Positions 44,700 through 53,404 of a DNA stretch of 64,000 bases are shown here, in pieces (the first letter of the stretch is position 1; the number at the start of each line of letters is the position of its first letter). Source of the stretch: Nocardioides astragali (GTDB lineage: Bacteria > Actinomycetota > Actinomycetes > Propionibacteriales > Nocardioidaceae); assembly GCF_024436375.1 (NCBI RefSeq), contig NZ_JAFMZM010000003.1, positions 515,627 through 579,626 of the forward strand. Reading direction: 5' to 3'. The notes under the pieces were generated by a model. It saw only the letters and a program-made list of their open reading frames with translations. It was not told the origin of the DNA and did no database searches. A program made the position numbers and the translations under genes.

Positions 44700-46292
44700 G
44701 TGTCTCGGCAGCCAGTGGTGCGCCACAACGACTGGGGCGTGCTGACCCCGCCGGCGCTCGGTGACTGGGAGCCCAGGCTGTCGGTGACCGTCGTCATCCC
44801 GACGTTCAACTACCAGCACACGCTGCCCTACGTCCTGGCCGGCCTCGCCGCGCAGAGCTATCCCGCGCACCTGCTCGAGGTCGTCGTCGTCGACGACCAG
44901 AGCACCCCGCCGCAGGAGCTGCCCGACGTCCGCCCCGACAACACCCGGCTGGTCCGGGTGGAGGAGGGCTGGGGCCGCGCCAACGCCTGCCACCTGGGCG
45001 CGCTCGCCGCGGAGGGCGACGTCCTGCACTGGTACGACGCCGACATGCTGCCCTACCGCGAGGAGGTCGAGGCCCATGCGCGGTGGCACCACCTCATCGA
45101 CTACGCCGTGCCGGGCGGCGACAAGCGCTTCGTCGACCCGAGCTCGCTGCTCGACGTCGACCCCGCCGTCGTACGCGAGCGGGTGGCGGCGGGCGAGGCG
45201 GCCGACCTCTTCCCCGACCAGGACCACGAGCCGCACCAGTGGGTCGAGGACTACTGGGCCAAGACCGACGACCTGCGCACCGCCGGTCCCCGCGCGCAGC
45301 GCTTCCACATCGGCATGACCGGCTCGGTGTCGAAGGCGCTCTACTTCGACTCCCAGGGCTTCGACCGCTCGCTGCGGCTCGGCGAGGACATGGCGCTCGG
45401 CCACGAGCTCGCCCAGGCCGGTGGCGTGTTCGTCGTCGACCGCGAGGCCAGGAGCTGGCACCTCGGCCGGTCGCAGGTGCTGCGGCGTGCCGAGCAGGTC
45501 AACCGCTACAACGACCCCTACCTCGCCGACCTCGTGCCGACGATGCGACCCAAGCGCAACCGGCGCGGTCGCGCCTACCAGGTGCCCTATCTCGAGGTGG
45601 TCGTCCCGGCCGGCTCGGCGGACGAGACGATCCACGTCGTCGACTCGCTGCTCGACGGCGACGTGCCAGACCTGCGGGTCTCTGTCGTCGGACCGTGGGG
45701 AGGCGTCCACGAGGACCGCGTCCAGCCGGTCGAGGACCCGGTGCTGGAGACCCGCCTGGTGCACCGGTCCTACGTCCACGAGCCGAGGGTCCGGCTGGTC
45801 GAGTCAGCACCCGCGACCAGCGACGCCGAGTTCGTGCTGACCCTGCCCGACGTGTCGCTCGCGCCGCTGCCGGCCACGCTGTCGGCCCTCCTCGACGACC
45901 TCGAACGGACCCATCACGGCGCCCGCCTGCTGACGTACGACTCGGGCGCGGTCGCGCGTCTGGAGCGGACCGCGGCACTGGCCCGGGTCGCGCGCCTGGT
46001 GGGTGACGGCGACGACCCCGAGGCGCTGCTCGACGAGACTTTCGGGGTGAAGACCTATCGCGCGGCGGCGGTGGGGTTCGTGCCCGTCGGCGAGCGCGAC
46101 GTCGAGCGCTTCACTCTCGGCGCCCGTCCGCCGATGGACCCGGCCAAGTCGGAGAACCGGCTGATGAAGGCGCTGCGCCGGGGCGACGATGGCGCGCGAG
46201 GGAGCACCAGAGCCGATGGCCACAGCCCCGCCACTCCCGACGACCTCGGCGAGTCGGAGCACGGCAAGCGCGGGCTCTTCCGCCGCCGCTGA
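44700..46292 (+). CDS. Glycosyltransferase family 2 protein (530 aa)
   Basis: The GTG at 44700 directly follows the previous stop. The GT2 domain (~25-270) shows SVTVVIPTFNYQHTLPYVLA, VVVVDDQSTPP and the D-x-D in LHWYDADMLPY; FDRSLRLGEDMALGHELAQAG matches the later ED motif. Residues ~290-500 form a second domain of unknown kind, and the tail is charged and low-complexity. It is the last gene of the operon and is followed by an 82-bp palindrome. Confidence 0.87.
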   Translation: MSRQPVVRHNDWGVLTPPALGDWEPRLSVTVVIPTFNYQHTLPYVLAGLAAQSYPAHLLEVVVVDDQSTPPQELPDVRPDNTRLVRVEEGWGRANACHLGALAAEGDVLHWYDADMLPYREEVEAHARWHHLIDYAVPGGDKRFVDPSSLLDVDPAVVRERVAAGEAADLFPDQDHEPHQWVEDYWAKTDDLRTAGPRAQRFHIGMTGSVSKALYFDSQGFDRSLRLGEDMALGHELAQAGGVFVVDREARSWHLGRSQVLRRAEQVNRYNDPYLADLVPTMRPKRNRRGRAYQVPYLEVVVPAGSADETIHVVDSLLDGDVPDLRVSVVGPWGGVHEDRVQPVEDPVLETRLVHRSYVHEPRVRLVESAPATSDAEFVLTLPDVSLAPLPATLSALLDDLERTHHGARLLTYDSGAVARLERTAALARVARLVGDGDDPEALLDETFGVKTYRAAAVGFVPVGERDVERFTLGARPPMDPAKSENRLMKALRRGDDGARGSTRADGHSPATPDDLGESEHGKRGLFRRR

Positions 46293-46296
46293 GGTT

Positions 46297-46378
46297 TCAT
46301 CACGGTATGTCGCTCTATGGGCACTTTCCTGCGTCAATTGACCGTGGGAAGTGCCTGTTCGCCTGCATACCGTGATGA
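46297..46378. repeat. 82-bp nested palindrome
   Basis: The outer arms tcatcacggtatg (46297-46309) and cataccgtgatga (46366-46378) are perfect. Inside lie ggcactttcc and gggaagtgcc (near-perfect), and the centre is the perfect palindrome gtcaattgac (46333-46342). All three pairs share one centre. It is between the glycan operon and the UDP-sugar dehydrogenase; no second copy is visible in the window. Confidence 0.85.
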
Positions 46379-46405
46379 ACAGACGGCTCGGGAAGCGCCC
46401 GGGCA

Positions 46406-46555
46406 GTGCCTTTTGGCGCCTCCGCTTCGCTTCGGCGCGTGTCCGCGGCGCCGAAGCCCGCTCGTTCGTCGTCGTTGCCGCGCCCTCCCCCGCTTCGCTC
46501 CTCCGGACGCAGCCCTCCTCCTGCACTCCCGGGCGCGCCGTGGATGCAAACCCCT
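46406..46555. repeat. 150-bp dispersed intergenic repeat, copy B
   Basis: This is the second copy of the repeat at 28907-29056, same orientation. Its end coincides with the stop codon of the minus-strand dehydrogenase gene, so it fills most of the gap between the two converging genes. With the nested palindrome it accounts for nearly all of 46293-46553. Confidence 0.85.
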
Positions 46556-47723
46556 AGTCGGAGCCGAAGAGGTCGCGCGTGTAGACCCTGTCCGCCACGT
46601 CGCGCAGCTCGTCGACCATGCGGTTGGCGACGATCAGGTCGGCGCGCTCCTTGAAGGACGCCAGGTCGTCGGTGACCTCCGAACCGAACCACGAGTCGGT
46701 GCCGAGCTCGGGCTCGTAGACGATCACCTCGATGCCCTTGCCCTTGATCCGCTTCATGATCCCCTGCACCGATGACTCGCGGAAGTTGTCGGAGCCGGCC
46801 TTCATGAGCAGGCGGTGGATGCCCACCACCTTCGGCGCGCGGTCGATGATGTCGAAGGCGATGAAGTCCTTGCGCGTGGTGTTGGCCTCCACGATCGCGG
46901 AGATCAGGGTCTGCGGGACGTCGGAGTAGTTGGCGAGCAGCTGCTTGGTGTCCTTGGGGAGGCAGTAGCCGCCGTAGCCGAACGACGGGTTGTTGTAGTG
47001 CGTGCCGATCCGCGGGTCGAGCCCGACGCCGTCGATGATCTGGCGCGAGTCGAGCCCGTGCGACAGCGCGAACGAGTCGAGCTCGTTGAAGAAGGCCACC
47101 CGCATCGCGAGGTAGGTGTTGGCGAACAGCTTGATCGCCTCCGCCTCGGTCGGCTCGGTGAACAGCACCGGTACGTCGTCGGCGTCGGCGCCCTTCACCA
47201 GCAGCTCGGCGAAGGCGCGGGCCCGCTCGGAGTCCTCGCCGACGACGATCCGCGCCGGGTGGAGGTTGTCGTGCAGCGCTCGCCCCTCGCGCAGGAACTC
47301 GGGGGAGAAGATGATGTTGTCGATCCCTGCGCGAGTGCGTACGTCCTCGATGTAGCCCACCGGGACCGTCGACTTCACGACCATCGTGGCGTCGGGGTTG
47401 AGCCGGTGCACGTCCTGCATGACGGCTTCGATCGAGCGGGTGTCGAAGTAGTTGGTGACCGGGTCGTAGTTGGTCGGCGTCGCGATCACCACGAAGTCGG
47501 CACCGACGTGCGCCTCCGCGGGGTCGGTCGTGAACGTGACGTCGAGGTCCTCCTCGACGAGGAAGCGCGAGATGTCGTCGTCGTGGATGGGGCTCTCGCC
47601 GCGCGTGAGCCGCTCGATCCGGGCCTCGTCGAGGTCGAGCCCCACGACAGTGTTGTGGCGCGCCAGCAGCACTGCCATGGACAGGCCGACATAGCCGAGG
47701 CCGGCGACGGAGATGGTGGTCAC
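46554..47723 (-). CDS. UDP-glucose 6-dehydrogenase (nucleotide sugar dehydrogenase)
   Basis: The start is GTG 47723 ([20 protein letters not shown]), 4 nt overlapping the preceding frameshifted gene. The 389-aa protein has the NAD motif GLGYVG at 8-13, [24 protein letters not shown], and the active-site cysteine C254 in [11 protein letters not shown]. It is of the usual length. It oxidises UDP-glucose (or a related UDP-sugar) to the uronate and probably supplies the adjacent glycan operon. It converges with that operon over the repeats. Confidence 0.92.
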   Translation of the reverse strand: MTTISVAGLGYVGLSMAVLLARHNTVVGLDLDEARIERLTRGESPIHDDDISRFLVEEDLDVTFTTDPAEAHVGADFVVIATPTNYDPVTNYFDTRSIEAVMQDVHRLNPDATMVVKSTVPVGYIEDVRTRAGIDNIIFSPEFLREGRALHDNLHPARIVVGEDSERARAFAELLVKGADADDVPVLFTEPTEAEAIKLFANTYLAMRVAFFNELDSFALSHGLDSRQIIDGVGLDPRIGTHYNNPSFGYGGYCLPKDTKQLLANYSDVPQTLISAIVEANTTRKDFIAFDIIDRAPKVVGIHRLLMKAGSDNFRESSVQGIMKRIKGKGIEVIVYEPELGTDSWFGSEVTDDLASFKERADLIVANRMVDELRDVADRVYTRDLFGSD

Positions 47724-48201
47724 GCTGCGATTGTGCCGCACTGCGGTGTCGTCGCCGTACGACCCGGGGTGAGCAGCGCCGCGAGGGCGACGAGCGTCGC
47801 GATGCCGAGGAGCACGATGGGCGGCGGCGGGAGCAGCACCACGCTGATCAGCAGCGCCGGGAGCAGCACGGCCACGACCAGTAGGAGCAGCCCGCGCGAC
47901 TCGAGCACCAGCTGCGGGGCCCGCCGCAGCACGAGCAGCAGCAGGGCGCCGAGGCCGACGATCATCAGGGCCATCATCAGGCTGAACCCCTGGAACAGGT
48001 CCCAGTAGCTGCGCTCGAGCCCCCGATGACGACGGACGTGGCGGCCATCGTCTCGTGCGCGCGACTCTCGCTCGCGGTGGGCGAGCCGGACCCCACCACG
48101 ACCGGGGCGGTGTGGCCCGAGCCGGTGAGGACGAGCAGCCAGCCGGCGACGGCGGGGGCGAGCGTACGGATCGTGCGCTGCGGCGGCACCTGGGTGGTCA
48201 A
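47720..48201 (-). pseudogene. Small membrane protein gene with a single-base frameshift
   Basis: A TTG at 48201 after aggag opens [20 protein letters not shown], then [14 protein letters not shown]. After VVIGG the frame is lost, but one frame over it continues as [19 protein letters not shown] and then three further hydrophobic helices to a stop at 47720. The switch is at a run of five C (48020-48024, G on the coding strand); six would restore a ~160-aa, four-helix protein. Spacing to both neighbours (TTGA and GTGA overlaps) is intact. It is either a recent mutation or a sequencing error. The GxGHT...[11 protein letters not shown] pattern is familiar from small actinobacterial membrane proteins of unknown role. 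Confidence 0.75.
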
Positions 48202-49349
48202 CGGATCTCCTGAGGGCTGGGTGCGGTTGCGGATGGGATCGGGGGCTGCCAGGTCGTGGCCCGGCCGGACGCGCGCCGGGCCAGGCCGGGCGGCGTGGCC
48301 AGCAGCGTGAGGTCCCGCAGGGCGACCAGGGCCGGGTGGCCGTGCTGGGCCAGGCGGCCGACGCGGCGGGACTGGCGCGCCAGCGCCGCGACCCTCGGCG
48401 CCCGGGCTCGGGCGTAGCCCGCCAGCGCCGCGTCGAGGGAGGGCGCGGTCGCGAGGGCGTGGGCGAGCACCACCGCGTCCTCCAGGGCCAGGCCGGCTCC
48501 CTGGCCCAGGTTGGGCTCCATGGCATGGGCCGCGTCGCCGACCAGGGCGAGCCGGCCGCGGTGCAGTGGCGTACGTCCTGGCGGGAGGTCGCGGATGTCG
48601 TGGCGCAGGAGCGTGCCTGGTTCGACCGCGGCGAGCAGGGCAGGGAGGGGCGCGTGCCATCCCGCGAAGCGCCGTCGCAGATCCGCGAGGTCGTCGGCGA
48701 CCGGCTCACCCTCGTCGGCGTTGACGCAGGCATAGACGTAGGTCCAGCCGTCGGCGACCGGCACGACGCCGAAGCGCTCTCCTCGTCCCCAGGTCTCGAC
48801 GAGGGTGGCCGGCTCGGCCAGGTCTTGGCCGGAGGGCACCAACGCCCGCCAGACCGTGTAGCCGCGGTGGGTGGGTCGGACGTCGACGTCCATCGCCGCG
48901 CGCACCACGGAGCGGATGCCGTCCGCGCCGACGACCAGATCGGCCTCCACGCCCATCACGTCGGCGACCTCGTGGCCCAGCTCGACGGTCCCGGGGTCCA
49001 GTGCCGCAGCGAGCACCTCTACGAGGTCGGCTCGGTGGACGCCGAGGAGTGCGCCGCTCGCGCCACGTCCGTCGAGGTCGACGCGTGCCAGCGCCCTGCC
49101 GTCCGGCTGGCACACGACGGTCCGCGTCAGGACGGTGGCGCGGGACCTGGTCGCCTCCTCGACGCCCAGGGCTCGCAGTGAGCGCTGGGCGTTGGGTGAG
49201 AGCACCAGCCCGGCCCCGCCTCCGTCGAGGCGCGCGCCGCGCTCGAGCACCCGGACGGGACGGCCCGCCCGCTGGAGGGCGAGGGCCGTCGCCAGGCCAC
49301 CGATGCCACCGCCGACGACGACCACGGGACCCCGTGTGTCTGCACTCAT
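48198..49349 (-). CDS. FAD-dependent monooxygenase
   Basis: The start is ATG 49349. The 383-aa protein has the three flavin monooxygenase motifs: GGGIGGLATALALQRAG near residue 15, VVGADGIRSVVR (DG motif) at ~140, and LVGDAAHAMEPNLGQGAGLALEDAV (GD motif) at ~270. This is the PHBH/ubiquinone-hydroxylase type, acting on an aromatic or similar substrate with NAD(P)H and O2. It is divergent from a TetR gene and shares two operators with it. The ATG lies 9 bp from the first operator. Confidence 0.92.
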   Translation of the reverse strand: MSADTRGPVVVVGGGIGGLATALALQRAGRPVRVLERGARLDGGGAGLVLSPNAQRSLRALGVEEATRSRATVLTRTVVCQPDGRALARVDLDGRGASGALLGVHRADLVEVLAAALDPGTVELGHEVADVMGVEADLVVGADGIRSVVRAAMDVDVRPTHRGYTVWRALVPSGQDLAEPATLVETWGRGERFGVVPVADGWTYVYACVNADEGEPVADDLADLRRRFAGWHAPLPALLAAVEPGTLLRHDIRDLPPGRTPLHRGRLALVGDAAHAMEPNLGQGAGLALEDAVVLAHALATAPSLDAALAGYARARAPRVAALARQSRRVGRLAQHGHPALVALRDLTLLATPPGLARRASGRATTWQPPIPSATAPSPQEIR

Positions 49350-49357
49350 GGCGGTGA

Positions 49358-49401
49358 CTCTACAGACGTAGAGCCTTGGTGGGAACTCTACGACGGTAGA
49401 G
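49358..49401. promoter_or_regulatory. Two perfect TetR-type operators
   Basis: CTCTACagacGTAGAG (49358-49373) and CTCTACgacgGTAGAG (49386-49401) are two copies of the same 6-4-6 inverted repeat, 28 bp centre to centre. They lie between the monooxygenase start (49349) and the TetR start (49410) and cover both promoters. The TetR protein encoded next door is the obvious ligand. Confidence 0.85.
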
Positions 49402-49409
49402 TCCGCGCC

Positions 49410-49985
49410 GTGGAGCTCGACCGACGCCGACACATCGCCCGGACGGCGTTGCACGTCCTGGCGACCGCCGGGGGACGGGGCCTCACCCATCGCGCGGTGG
49501 ATGCCGCGGCCGAGGTGCCGCCCGGCTCGACGTCGTACTACTTCCGGACCCGTTCCGCGCTCCTGTCGGCGTGCCTGGCGGACCTCGTCGAGCAGGACCA
49601 TGCCGAGCTCGACCTCATGCAGCCGCTGCTCGCGGCGGTCGACGCCGAGGTGCTCGCCGAGGCGGTCGGCGACCTCGTGTGCCACTGGTTGACCGCCGGG
49701 CGCGAGCGACACCTGGCCCGCTACGAGCTCTCGCTGGAGTCGCTCCGGCGTCCCGACGTGGCGGAGGTCCTGCGGGTGGGCGGGCGCGCGATCCGGGCGA
49801 GGGTCGCCGACGTCCTGGCGGGCCTCGGCGCCCCGGACGCCCGCGAGCGCGCCGACTGGCTTGTGGCGTGCATCGACGGGATCGTCTACGACCGGTTGGT
49901 CGGCGCCAACCGGGACCTGCCCGTCGTCCGCGACGACATCCTCACCATGACCCGCCGGTTGACCGGTCTCGCGGTCGCTCCCTGA
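49410..49985 (+). CDS. TetR family regulator of the monooxygenase
   Basis: The GTG start at 49410 follows the second operator by 8 bp, so the mRNA leader is very short. The 191-aa protein has a helix-turn-helix at ~20-50 (GLTHRAVDAAAEVPPGSTSYYF), of the TetR_C_17/PaaX-like kind in which the third helix reads S-T-S-Y-Y-F. It probably represses itself and the divergent FAD monooxygenase until an aromatic or antibiotic-like ligand binds (inference from layout). Confidence 0.92.
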   Translation: MELDRRRHIARTALHVLATAGGRGLTHRAVDAAAEVPPGSTSYYFRTRSALLSACLADLVEQDHAELDLMQPLLAAVDAEVLAEAVGDLVCHWLTAGRERHLARYELSLESLRRPDVAEVLRVGGRAIRARVADVLAGLGAPDARERADWLVACIDGIVYDRLVGANRDLPVVRDDILTMTRRLTGLAVAP

Positions 49986-50027
49986 CAGGGGAGCCTCCGC
50001 GGCGACGGTCGCGCGGCTGCGGCGAGG

Positions 50028-51062
50028 TCAGTCGGCGACCGGGGTCAGCTCGGTGGGGAGGACCGCGGGCGTGCCGACGACGGTGAGCTCCTCGACCTCG
50101 CCCCGGCACGGGGTGTCGGCAAGCTGCGCGAGTCCGGCGACCGAGTCGTCGACCGGCGCCTCCGGGATCGGCAGCGTGAACCGCAGCGAGGCGCGTGTGT
50201 CGGCGACGGTCACGTAGGCCACGGCAGGTCCGTGGTCGAACGACCTGACGTACGTCGCTCGCGTCGGCGCCCCACCCCCACAGGCCGTCCAGGTCAGGGT
50301 CCAGCCCTCGAGCGTGCGCCCGACGGCGTCCAGCCCGTCGGCCGCGACGCTCGCCTGCGCGGCCGGGGCTCGCCGCCAGTTCTCCCCCGTGTGGAGCTGC
50401 ATCGGCGGGAGCTCGGGGAGGCCCTTCGCCGCCAGGTCGGCGTTGACCTCGTTGAGCAGGGCGGCGTCGTCGTCGTCGAGCCCGTCGGTCTGCCATCCGG
50501 CGCTGTCGACGTCGGGCAGCTCCGCCGCCCGCACGGGCTCGGACGACTCGGGCAGCTCGGCCAGGTCGGAGGGGCCGCCGTCGAGGCAGGTGCGGTCGAT
50601 CGTGTCGGGCACGGACCAGTCGTCGTCGAGGTGGTGGCGGGTGAGTGCCACCACGCTAGCCGCCGCGCTGCCCCCGGACGGAGTGACGACGAGCGAGGCG
50701 AGGGCACCGTCCGGGCCGGCGAGCGCGACGGACACCGAGCCGCTGCACGAGCTGGACGTGGGAGCCCATCCGGACGCAGTGGCGACGGCGAGCTCAGCGG
50801 ACGCCGCGGCCTCCGCCGGGACGTCGTACGAGGTGGTGCGCGCGCCGACGACCCGGGTCACCCGGCCGTTGGTGCCGAGGCCGGGGCCGGGCGCCATGGC
50901 CGTGGTGGGGGCGACCCAGGGGTCACGCCACACGCCGCTCGCGGCCGCCAGGTCGGTGGCGTCGGAGTCGAGCGCACCGGGCGTGGCGTCGCTGCAAGCG
51001 GCCAGCGACGCGGCCAGGGATGCGCCCAGCAGGGCGGCCAGGGGTGCCCTCAGGACCGTCAA
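50028..51062 (-). CDS. Putative lipoprotein
   Basis: The start is TTG 51062 after aaagggg; no ATG or GTG is available. The 344-aa protein has a signal peptide with lipobox LAAC (cysteine at residue 23) and a Thr/Ala-rich linker, so it should be a membrane-anchored outside protein. The rest is acidic, with paired cysteines and repeated mixed-beta segments (SGSVSVALAGPDGALASLVV), and matches no family I know. It is transcribed alone. Confidence 0.8.
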   Translation of the reverse strand: MTVLRAPLAALLGASLAASLAACSDATPGALDSDATDLAAASGVWRDPWVAPTTAMAPGPGLGTNGRVTRVVGARTTSYDVPAEAAASAELAVATASGWAPTSSSCSGSVSVALAGPDGALASLVVTPSGGSAAASVVALTRHHLDDDWSVPDTIDRTCLDGGPSDLAELPESSEPVRAAELPDVDSAGWQTDGLDDDDAALLNEVNADLAAKGLPELPPMQLHTGENWRRAPAAQASVAADGLDAVGRTLEGWTLTWTACGGGAPTRATYVRSFDHGPAVAYVTVADTRASLRFTLPIPEAPVDDSVAGLAQLADTPCRGEVEELTVVGTPAVLPTELTPVAD

Positions 51063-51169
51063 TTGAACCCCTTTCGTGAGTCGAGGAGAGGGTTCCCGCG
51101 GCAGCGAGCCCCAAACCGGCCCCCTCGGCGGGACGAGTGCGGTTTGCCGGATCGGGCTACGTTCGATTC

Positions 51170-51310
51170 ATGGGAATCGTGAAGAAGGTCGCTGCCCTCG
51201 GCATCGCCAAGAAGGTGTACGACGAGGCGCGCAAGCCCCACAACCAGGCCAAGATCAGGGAGGCGGCGCGCAAGGTGCAGGAGCGCCGCCGGGGCGGCAG
51301 GCACACCTGA
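51170..51310 (+). CDS. Small basic protein (46 aa)
   Basis: The frame starts ATG 51170: MGIVKKVAALGIAKKVYDEA, then a helix rich in Lys and Arg ending ERRRGGRHT. It is predicted as one amphipathic basic helix. The composition is protein-like and not a shadow of another gene. There is no strong ribosome binding site. It may bind nucleic acid or membrane. I recognise no family. Confidence 0.55.
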   Translation: MGIVKKVAALGIAKKVYDEARKPHNQAKIREAARKVQERRRGGRHT

Positions 51311-51437
51311 TCGCACCGACGCCTACGAGCGTCGACGTCGGCGGAGCTGCACCGCCGACCAATCCGCACTGCTTGGGGTGACGAACACGCCGGTCGAGGG
51401 TCGAACCATCGCTCTCCCGCCACCCCCAGGAGTTCCC

Positions 51438-52091
51438 ATGCAGCATCGCAAGCTCTACGCCGGAATCGGCGGTCTCGTCCTTGCCGGCACGGTCGGCGTC
51501 GCCGGCGTCCAGGCCAGCAGCGCCTCCGTGTCCTCCAGGCCCGCCGCCGCAGCGCGTACGGTCCAGCTCGACGCCCAGCTGAAGTCCCTCAACGACTCCG
51601 GTGCGCGCGGTCACGCCCACGTCGAGTTCAGGGGCCGCAAGGCACACGTACGCATCGACGCCCGTCGCCTGGCCAAGAACCTCCCGCACGCCCAGCACCT
51701 GCACTTCGGTGCCGAGGCGCGCAACGAGTGCCCCAACGTCTTCGACGATGCCAACAACGACCACCGCCTCAACGTGGTCGAGGGCGTCCCGGACTACGGG
51801 CCGATCCTCAAGTCCCTGACGACGTCCGGCGACACCAGCCCCAAGAGCGGGCTGGCCGTCGACCGCTTCCCGACCACGCCCAAGGGGATCGAGAAGTACG
51901 AGCGGGTCGTCAACTTCGCTCCGGGCGCCGTTCTCCGCGCGATCAAGAGCGGCAAGGGCGTCATTGTGATCCACGGGGTGGACCACAACGGCAACGGCGT
52001 CTACGACTTCGAGGGCGCCGGCGCCAGCGAGCTCGACCCGAGCCTGCCCGCCGAGGCCACCGACCCGGCCCTGTGCGGCGTCCTGCGCTGA
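51438..52091 (+). CDS. Secreted protein with EF-hand-like loops
   Basis: The ATG at 51438 follows caggag. The 217-aa protein has a signal peptide (~1-37, LYAGIGGLVLAGTVGVAGVQASSA). The mature part contains GHAHVEFRGRKAHVRIDARRL, LPHAQHLHFGAE and two acid loops, DDANNDHRLNVVEG (~98-111) and DHNGNGVYDFEG (~186-197). The second fits the DxNxDG type Ca-binding pattern loosely. A CHRD-like beta domain is possible. The function is unknown; extracytoplasmic Ca2+ binding is inferred. A terminator follows. Confidence 0.82.
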   Translation: MQHRKLYAGIGGLVLAGTVGVAGVQASSASVSSRPAAAARTVQLDAQLKSLNDSGARGHAHVEFRGRKAHVRIDARRLAKNLPHAQHLHFGAEARNECPNVFDDANNDHRLNVVEGVPDYGPILKSLTTSGDTSPKSGLAVDRFPTTPKGIEKYERVVNFAPGAVLRAIKSGKGVIVIHGVDHNGNGVYDFEGAGASELDPSLPAEATDPALCGVLR

Positions 52092-52112
52092 CCCGTCACC
52101 GCTGAGCGGCCC

Positions 52113-52145
52113 GTCGGCCCCGTCCCTCCCTGGGGCGGGGCCGAC
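52113..52145 (+). terminator. Terminator after the secreted protein gene
   Basis: gtcggccccg (52113-52122) pairs perfectly with cggggccgac (52136-52145) around a 13-nt loop, 22 bp past the stop. Confidence 0.75.
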
Positions 52146-52223
52146 CCACGCCGTCTCCTCGGGGCCCCATCACTAGGGGTGGAAACCATTGCCACTGCTG
52201 CCGCGGCGGCGTAGGACTGGGGG

Positions 52224-52358
52224 ATGACCACCACCCCGATCGAACCCGAGTCAGACCCCCAGGTCGTGCCGTCCGGAGACCCCAGCATCGACCCGATCGA
52301 CCCGGGCCAGGTCCCGGACTCGCCCATCCCCGAGACCCAGCCCGACGGCGACCGGTAG
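52224..52358 (+). CDS. Small acidic, proline-rich protein (44 aa)
   Basis: The frame opens at ATG 52224, 2 bp after a run of g: MTTTPIEPESDPQVVPSGDP, then more Asp-Pro-rich sequence to TAG 52358. It has about ten acidic residues, many prolines and no hydrophobic core, so it is probably unfolded. Short actinobacterial proteins of this composition are annotated as hypothetical. It lies 31 bp before the KAS III gene and may be cotranscribed. Confidence 0.55.
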   Translation: MTTTPIEPESDPQVVPSGDPSIDPIDPGQVPDSPIPETQPDGDR

Positions 52359-52389
52359 CCCCCGGACCGTCCTGCCCTGTCCTCGCCGC

Positions 52390-53394
52390 ATGACGATCCA
52401 GCAGCCCACCGACCTCACCCACGCGGCCATGCTCGGGCTGGGCGTCTACCGGCCTGAGCGGGTCGTCACCAACGACGAGATCTGCGAGGTCCTGGACTCC
52501 TCGGACGAGTGGATCCAGACCCGGTCGGGAATCCGGACGCGGCGCTTCGCAGGGGACGACGAGACCCTCATCGGCATGTCGACCGTCGCGGCGGAGCGGG
52601 CGTTGGAGGCCGCCGGGGTACGTGCCGACCAGGTCGGCTGCGTCATCGTCGCCACCTCGACCCACCCCGAGCACACCCCCGCATCAGCCCCTCAGGTCGC
52701 CACCGCGCTGGGCCTCAAGGTGGCCGCATTCGACATCTCCGCCGGGTGCGCCGGCTTCTGCCACGCCCTCAACCTCGCGTCCTCGATGGTCCGCTCAGGA
52801 GCGGAGCATCACGTCCTGGTCATCGGCGTCGAGCAGCTCAGCCGATTCATGGACCCGACCGACCGCGGCACGGCGTTCATCTTCGCCGACGGTGCCGGCG
52901 CCGTCGTGGTGGGACCGTCGGACGCGGCCGGGATCGGCCCGACGGCGTGGGGCTCGGACGGCTCGCAGGCGCACGTGATCACCCAGACCCCGAGCTGCCT
53001 CGGCGGTCCCACCACGTCGACTGCGGACCACCCGGTGGTGCAGATGGAGGGCACGGCCGTCTTCCGGTGGGCGCCGTTCGCGATGGCCGAGGTCGCCCAC
53101 GAGGCGCTCCGCCTGGCCGGGGTCAAGGTCGACGACCTCGACGCGTTCATCCCGCACCAGGCCAACCTGCGCATCACGCAGACGCTGGCGAAGAACATCT
53201 CGCTCCCCGACTCCGTCGCCGTCGCGACCGACATCGTGGACGCCGGCAACACGTCGGCCGCATCGGTGCCGCTCGCCATGGAGGCGATGCTGCGGCACGA
53301 GGAGGCGGAGCCCGGTGACCTCGCGCTGCTGATCGCCTTCGGGGCGGGCCTGAGCTATGCGGGGCAGGTCGTCACGCTGCCGCCGCTCGGCTAG
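52390..53394 (+). CDS. fabH: Beta-ketoacyl-ACP synthase III
   Basis: This 334-aa protein has the full KAS III triad: C120 in DISAGCAGFCHAL, H256 in IPHQANLRI, N287 in DAGNTSAAS. Other features are TRSGIRTRRFA and the thiolase-fold end GAGLSYAGQVV. It condenses an acyl-CoA starter with malonyl-ACP. It is not in a fatty-acid operon; the neighbours are small or unrelated genes, so it may serve a side pathway or be a second copy (the genome's main fabH would be elsewhere). Confidence 0.95.
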   Translation: MTIQQPTDLTHAAMLGLGVYRPERVVTNDEICEVLDSSDEWIQTRSGIRTRRFAGDDETLIGMSTVAAERALEAAGVRADQVGCVIVATSTHPEHTPASAPQVATALGLKVAAFDISAGCAGFCHALNLASSMVRSGAEHHVLVIGVEQLSRFMDPTDRGTAFIFADGAGAVVVGPSDAAGIGPTAWGSDGSQAHVITQTPSCLGGPTTSTADHPVVQMEGTAVFRWAPFAMAEVAHEALRLAGVKVDDLDAFIPHQANLRITQTLAKNISLPDSVAVATDIVDAGNTSAASVPLAMEAMLRHEEAEPGDLALLIAFGAGLSYAGQVVTLPPLG

Positions 53395-53404
53395 GCGCTC
53401 CCCG

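Noticed and set aside
42717..45779. Minus-strand frame of 1020 codons under the glycosyltransferases.
   Set aside because: It is a shadow of three coupled plus-strand genes with GT-A motifs.
46351..46775. Open frames through the second repeat copy.
   Set aside because: Same reason; they also differ in frame from those in copy A.
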